Below, piece after piece: positions 21,678-23,723 of a DNA stretch of 23,723 nucleotides (the stretch's first letter is position 1; every line of letters starts with the position of its first letter). The stretch covers positions 1 to 23,723 of IMG/VR virus record IMGVR_UViG_3300033388_005029. One strand, given 5' to 3'. Position numbers and translations under genes: made by a program. This DNA comes from a virus. The notes beneath the pieces were generated by a model. That model saw nothing but the letters and a program-made list of their open reading frames with translations, did not search any database and had not been told where the DNA came from.

Positions 21678-22867
21678 TGGAATACTCAAAGCCAATAGAT
21701 GCAGAAAGCATTACCGTATCTTTCTCAGATACAGTTGTAACAGCATTTGACAACACGGCTTTAGTTCCACTAGGCGATATAAGAAGATATAATTTTCACG
21801 ATTATAAAGCCCTAACAAATATATATGAATTAGCTACATATAGTTGGAACAACATTAGTTCCACTATTGACGGAGTGACAACAAAGCTAGACGATAAAAC
21901 GATAGTAGACAGTACGGCAGTTCCGTGTATTCAAAATGTGACAACAATTTATGTAATAGATTCATACAAAGACATAGCAGACCCACAAGATGCAGTAGGA
22001 AAGTTTTTTCTTTATACAGGGACTAATCAAGATGTTGATTTCACAACGATAGATCCAAACAATCCCTCAAATTTTGATATAGTAATAAACTATAGATTTG
22101 AAGATATTTTTCCTGATGAAAATTCTTTATTTTGGGAAGATTTAGGAGCAATAAACTCAAGAAGACTTATTGATAGGATAATTAAAAACCCGACAATAGC
22201 CCCAAGTGGAAATGAAATGACATACGAATTCATTTACACCACCTCTACAAATGTAGTAGCATTTTTTGATATAAACTGTTCAAGTATAGAGATATCAAGA
22301 TATAGATACAATAGCGTTAGTGAACTATATGATATAGAAGTTATGCCATTAACTGTTTTTGAATTAAAAAGTGTTGAAGGTATAATAGACTCGTACACAT
22401 GGCATCTAACTGAACTAGCTGGAAATTTAGATAGGCTTTTGGTTAGACTGCCTATTTGGTCAAATACAAAGACTATAGTAACATTTAAAAATACCGTATC
22501 TGCTCCTGAAGTAGGTGAAGCTATCTTCGGGAGGGCTATATCGTTAGGAACTACGCTGGATGAACCAACGGGAACTAGAAAGAGCTTTAGTAAAACAAAG
22601 TTGACAGCGGATGGAAAAAGAATAGTCTCAAAATCTTCAAGCATTATAGATAAAATAACATACAGAGTGATAATCCCAACAACCCAGGTGGATTCAAAAA
22701 TAAAAACAATAGGTGAACTATTAGAAGAAAATTTACTGATAATAGGGGATGAAAGCGGAAGATTTACAACATTAACAAGTTTTGGATATGCAAGTGAACT
22801 TCCATTTAAGGTAAAATCAAATAGCAATATGAATGAATATGGGCTAACCATAAACACACTAATATAA
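21677..22867 (+). CDS. Tail-tip/baseplate structural protein
   Basis: This encodes 396 aa, beta-rich, directly after the tape measure (TAATG overlap). The C-terminal 130 residues (EVGEAIFGRAISLGTTLDEPTG, KSSSIIDKITYRVIIPTTQVDSKIKTIGELL, ending YGLTINTL) match a pattern I know from phage structural proteins found downstream of tape measures: a short strand, a Lys/Ser-rich region, then a V.IPT..V..I...L..L segment. The function is probably at the tail tip, binding to the tube end or holding fibres. The exact role is unknown. Lambda has M, L, K and I here instead, so this tail end is built differently. Confidence 0.65.
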   Translation: MEYSKPIDAESITVSFSDTVVTAFDNTALVPLGDIRRYNFHDYKALTNIYELATYSWNNISSTIDGVTTKLDDKTIVDSTAVPCIQNVTTIYVIDSYKDIADPQDAVGKFFLYTGTNQDVDFTTIDPNNPSNFDIVINYRFEDIFPDENSLFWEDLGAINSRRLIDRIIKNPTIAPSGNEMTYEFIYTTSTNVVAFFDINCSSIEISRYRYNSVSELYDIEVMPLTVFELKSVEGIIDSYTWHLTELAGNLDRLLVRLPIWSNTKTIVTFKNTVSAPEVGEAIFGRAISLGTTLDEPTGTRKSFSKTKLTADGKRIVSKSSSIIDKITYRVIIPTTQVDSKIKTIGELLEENLLIIGDESGRFTTLTSFGYASELPFKVKSNSNMNEYGLTINTLI

Positions 22868-22876
22868 GGATAAATG

Positions 22877-23723
22877 ATGGCAATAACTGAAGTCTTTCCA
22901 GATTATACAGGAATACCACTAAGTAGAACACTTACTCAAAATGATTTTGACGATGCTGAAGAGTATTTTCAAGGATATCATCAAGGATTTGTTCCAATAG
23001 CGAACGATTGGTCGACACAGGCAAATGCTTTAGGTGTAGAAATGAGTGCCTATGCAGCATCAACAGCAGCAGATGCTTTACTAGCTGCAGGTGCAGCAAA
23101 CAACGAAGGTTCATGGAGCTTGCTAACTGGTGCATTAACTGTTCCAGCAGCAGTAAACCATAGTGGAAGCACTTGGATTCTAAACCTAGATATTGCAGAC
23201 GTAACAGCATCAGAGCCAACAGAGCTTAATACAGACTGGACTGAATCAAGTGGAGTCACTCAGCAGGAACTTGATGAAAAAAGAGACATCACAGATAGCT
23301 ACTCTCAAACAGAGATAGACGATGCTCTAGCATTAGGTGCAAGACTATGGCAAAACAAAACAGTCACTAAAAACTTAATAGCTGATGCAAACTACACTCT
23401 AACAGCCGACGAAAACACATACGGAAGAGTAGTTATCCAAGACACAGGAGTATTACTATCAGGAGCAATTGATATAATTGTAGATGATATAGAAAAAAAC
23501 TTCATGGCAGTAAACGAAACACTCCAAACGCTAACTTTTAAAACAAGTGCTGGTGCTGGAATAATGGTCGGAGCTAATAGTAGTGTTTCTCTATACAATG
23601 ATGGAACAGATATTATCTCTAGCGGAGAAGAGGTTTATGTTGTTGATGATGATTTCACAGATTTATTAGCTATTGGTGCCAATCCAACCGCTAAACTTTA
23701 TAGTGATGGTACTATTGTTGGTA
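22877..23723 (+). CDS. Tail fibre-like protein, N-terminal part (runs off the window)
   Basis: The frame is open to the window end (282 codons, no stop). ATG 22877 has AAGGA at 22866-22870; ATG 22874 is too close. The N-terminus (FPDYTGIPLSRTLTQNDFDDAEEYFQGYH) is followed by an Ala-rich helix (AYAASTAADALLAAGAA, about 57-73) and a WSLLTGALTVPAAVNHSGSTWIL module (about 78-100) of the type seen in fibre and tail proteins. A helical QQELDEKRDITDSYSQTEIDDALA link (about 127-150) resembles trimerising stalk repeats. After that come regular beta-strand units (VYVVDDDFTDLLAIG, KLYSDGTIVG). Receptor binding is likely but not shown. Confidence 0.72.
   Translation, partial: MAITEVFPDYTGIPLSRTLTQNDFDDAEEYFQGYHQGFVPIANDWSTQANALGVEMSAYAASTAADALLAAGAANNEGSWSLLTGALTVPAAVNHSGSTWILNLDIADVTASEPTELNTDWTESSGVTQQELDEKRDITDSYSQTEIDDALALGARLWQNKTVTKNLIADANYTLTADENTYGRVVIQDTGVLLSGAIDIIVDDIEKNFMAVNETLQTLTFKTSAGAGIMVGANSSVSLYNDGTDIISSGEEVYVVDDDFTDLLAIGANPTAKLYSDGTIVG

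Noticed and set aside
22234-22857. Minus-strand open frame of 207 codons
   Set aside because: It lies wholly inside the tail-tip gene, has no ribosome-binding site or known motif, and looks like a frame opened by base composition.

Overview
The window is the packaging, head and tail module of a lambda-like siphovirus or prophage. All convincing genes lie on the + strand, packed tightly with many ATGA, TAATG or TGATG overlaps. The DNA is AT-rich, arginine is mostly AGA, and the intergenic promoters are bare or extended -10 boxes (usually GATATAAT) without a convincing -35. That suits a host in the Campylobacterota (Sulfurimonas/Sulfurospirillum/Arcobacter-like). The host assignment is inference.

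Layout. 1-179: noncoding DNA with two copies of a 19-bp quasi-palindromic repeat, a candidate cos/TerS-binding or operator region. 180-3752: a small unknown gene, a Nu1-like small terminase, a HAD-fold phosphatase-like gene and a gpA-type large terminase. 3753-7737: an accessory segment at the place where lambda joins A directly to W. It holds five small genes (one a DUF1064/PD-(D/E)XK-like nuclease), a 15-codon minicistron, a small secreted protein, a tRNA-like RNA, a tRNA-Ser(GCU), a 508-aa virion structural protein and a 49-aa gene. 7738-13289: the lambda head order, namely gpW-like, portal, ClpP-fold protease with an in-frame scaffold, gpD-type decoration protein, gpE-type capsid, a frameshifted coiled-coil-repeat gene in the FI position, a 52-aa gene and an FII-like connector. 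13286-16955: Z-, U- and V-like tail genes and the G/GT tail chaperones. 17064 to the end: tape measure protein, a tail-tip structural protein and the start of a tail-fibre-type gene that runs off the window.

How it works together. The terminase and portal pump DNA into a prohead built from capsid and scaffold. The protease matures the prohead, and the decoration protein stabilises the shell. The W/FII-like connectors and the Z/U-like proteins close the head and tail. The V-like tube protein polymerises around the tape measure with G/GT as chaperones.

Most notable points: an exact lambda-type GGGAAAG -1 slippery heptamer in the correct phase in G; a second ribosome-binding site and start inside the protease gene that would make a Nu3-like scaffold; a leader before G with mutually exclusive perfect pairings; a 7-nt deletion that breaks the reading frame inside a 42-nt tandem repeat; a HAD gene coupled between the two terminase genes; and a tRNA-like RNA beside a tRNA-Ser. 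I do not see a clearly new defence or mobile system. The accessory segment and its RNAs are the likeliest source of something undescribed.
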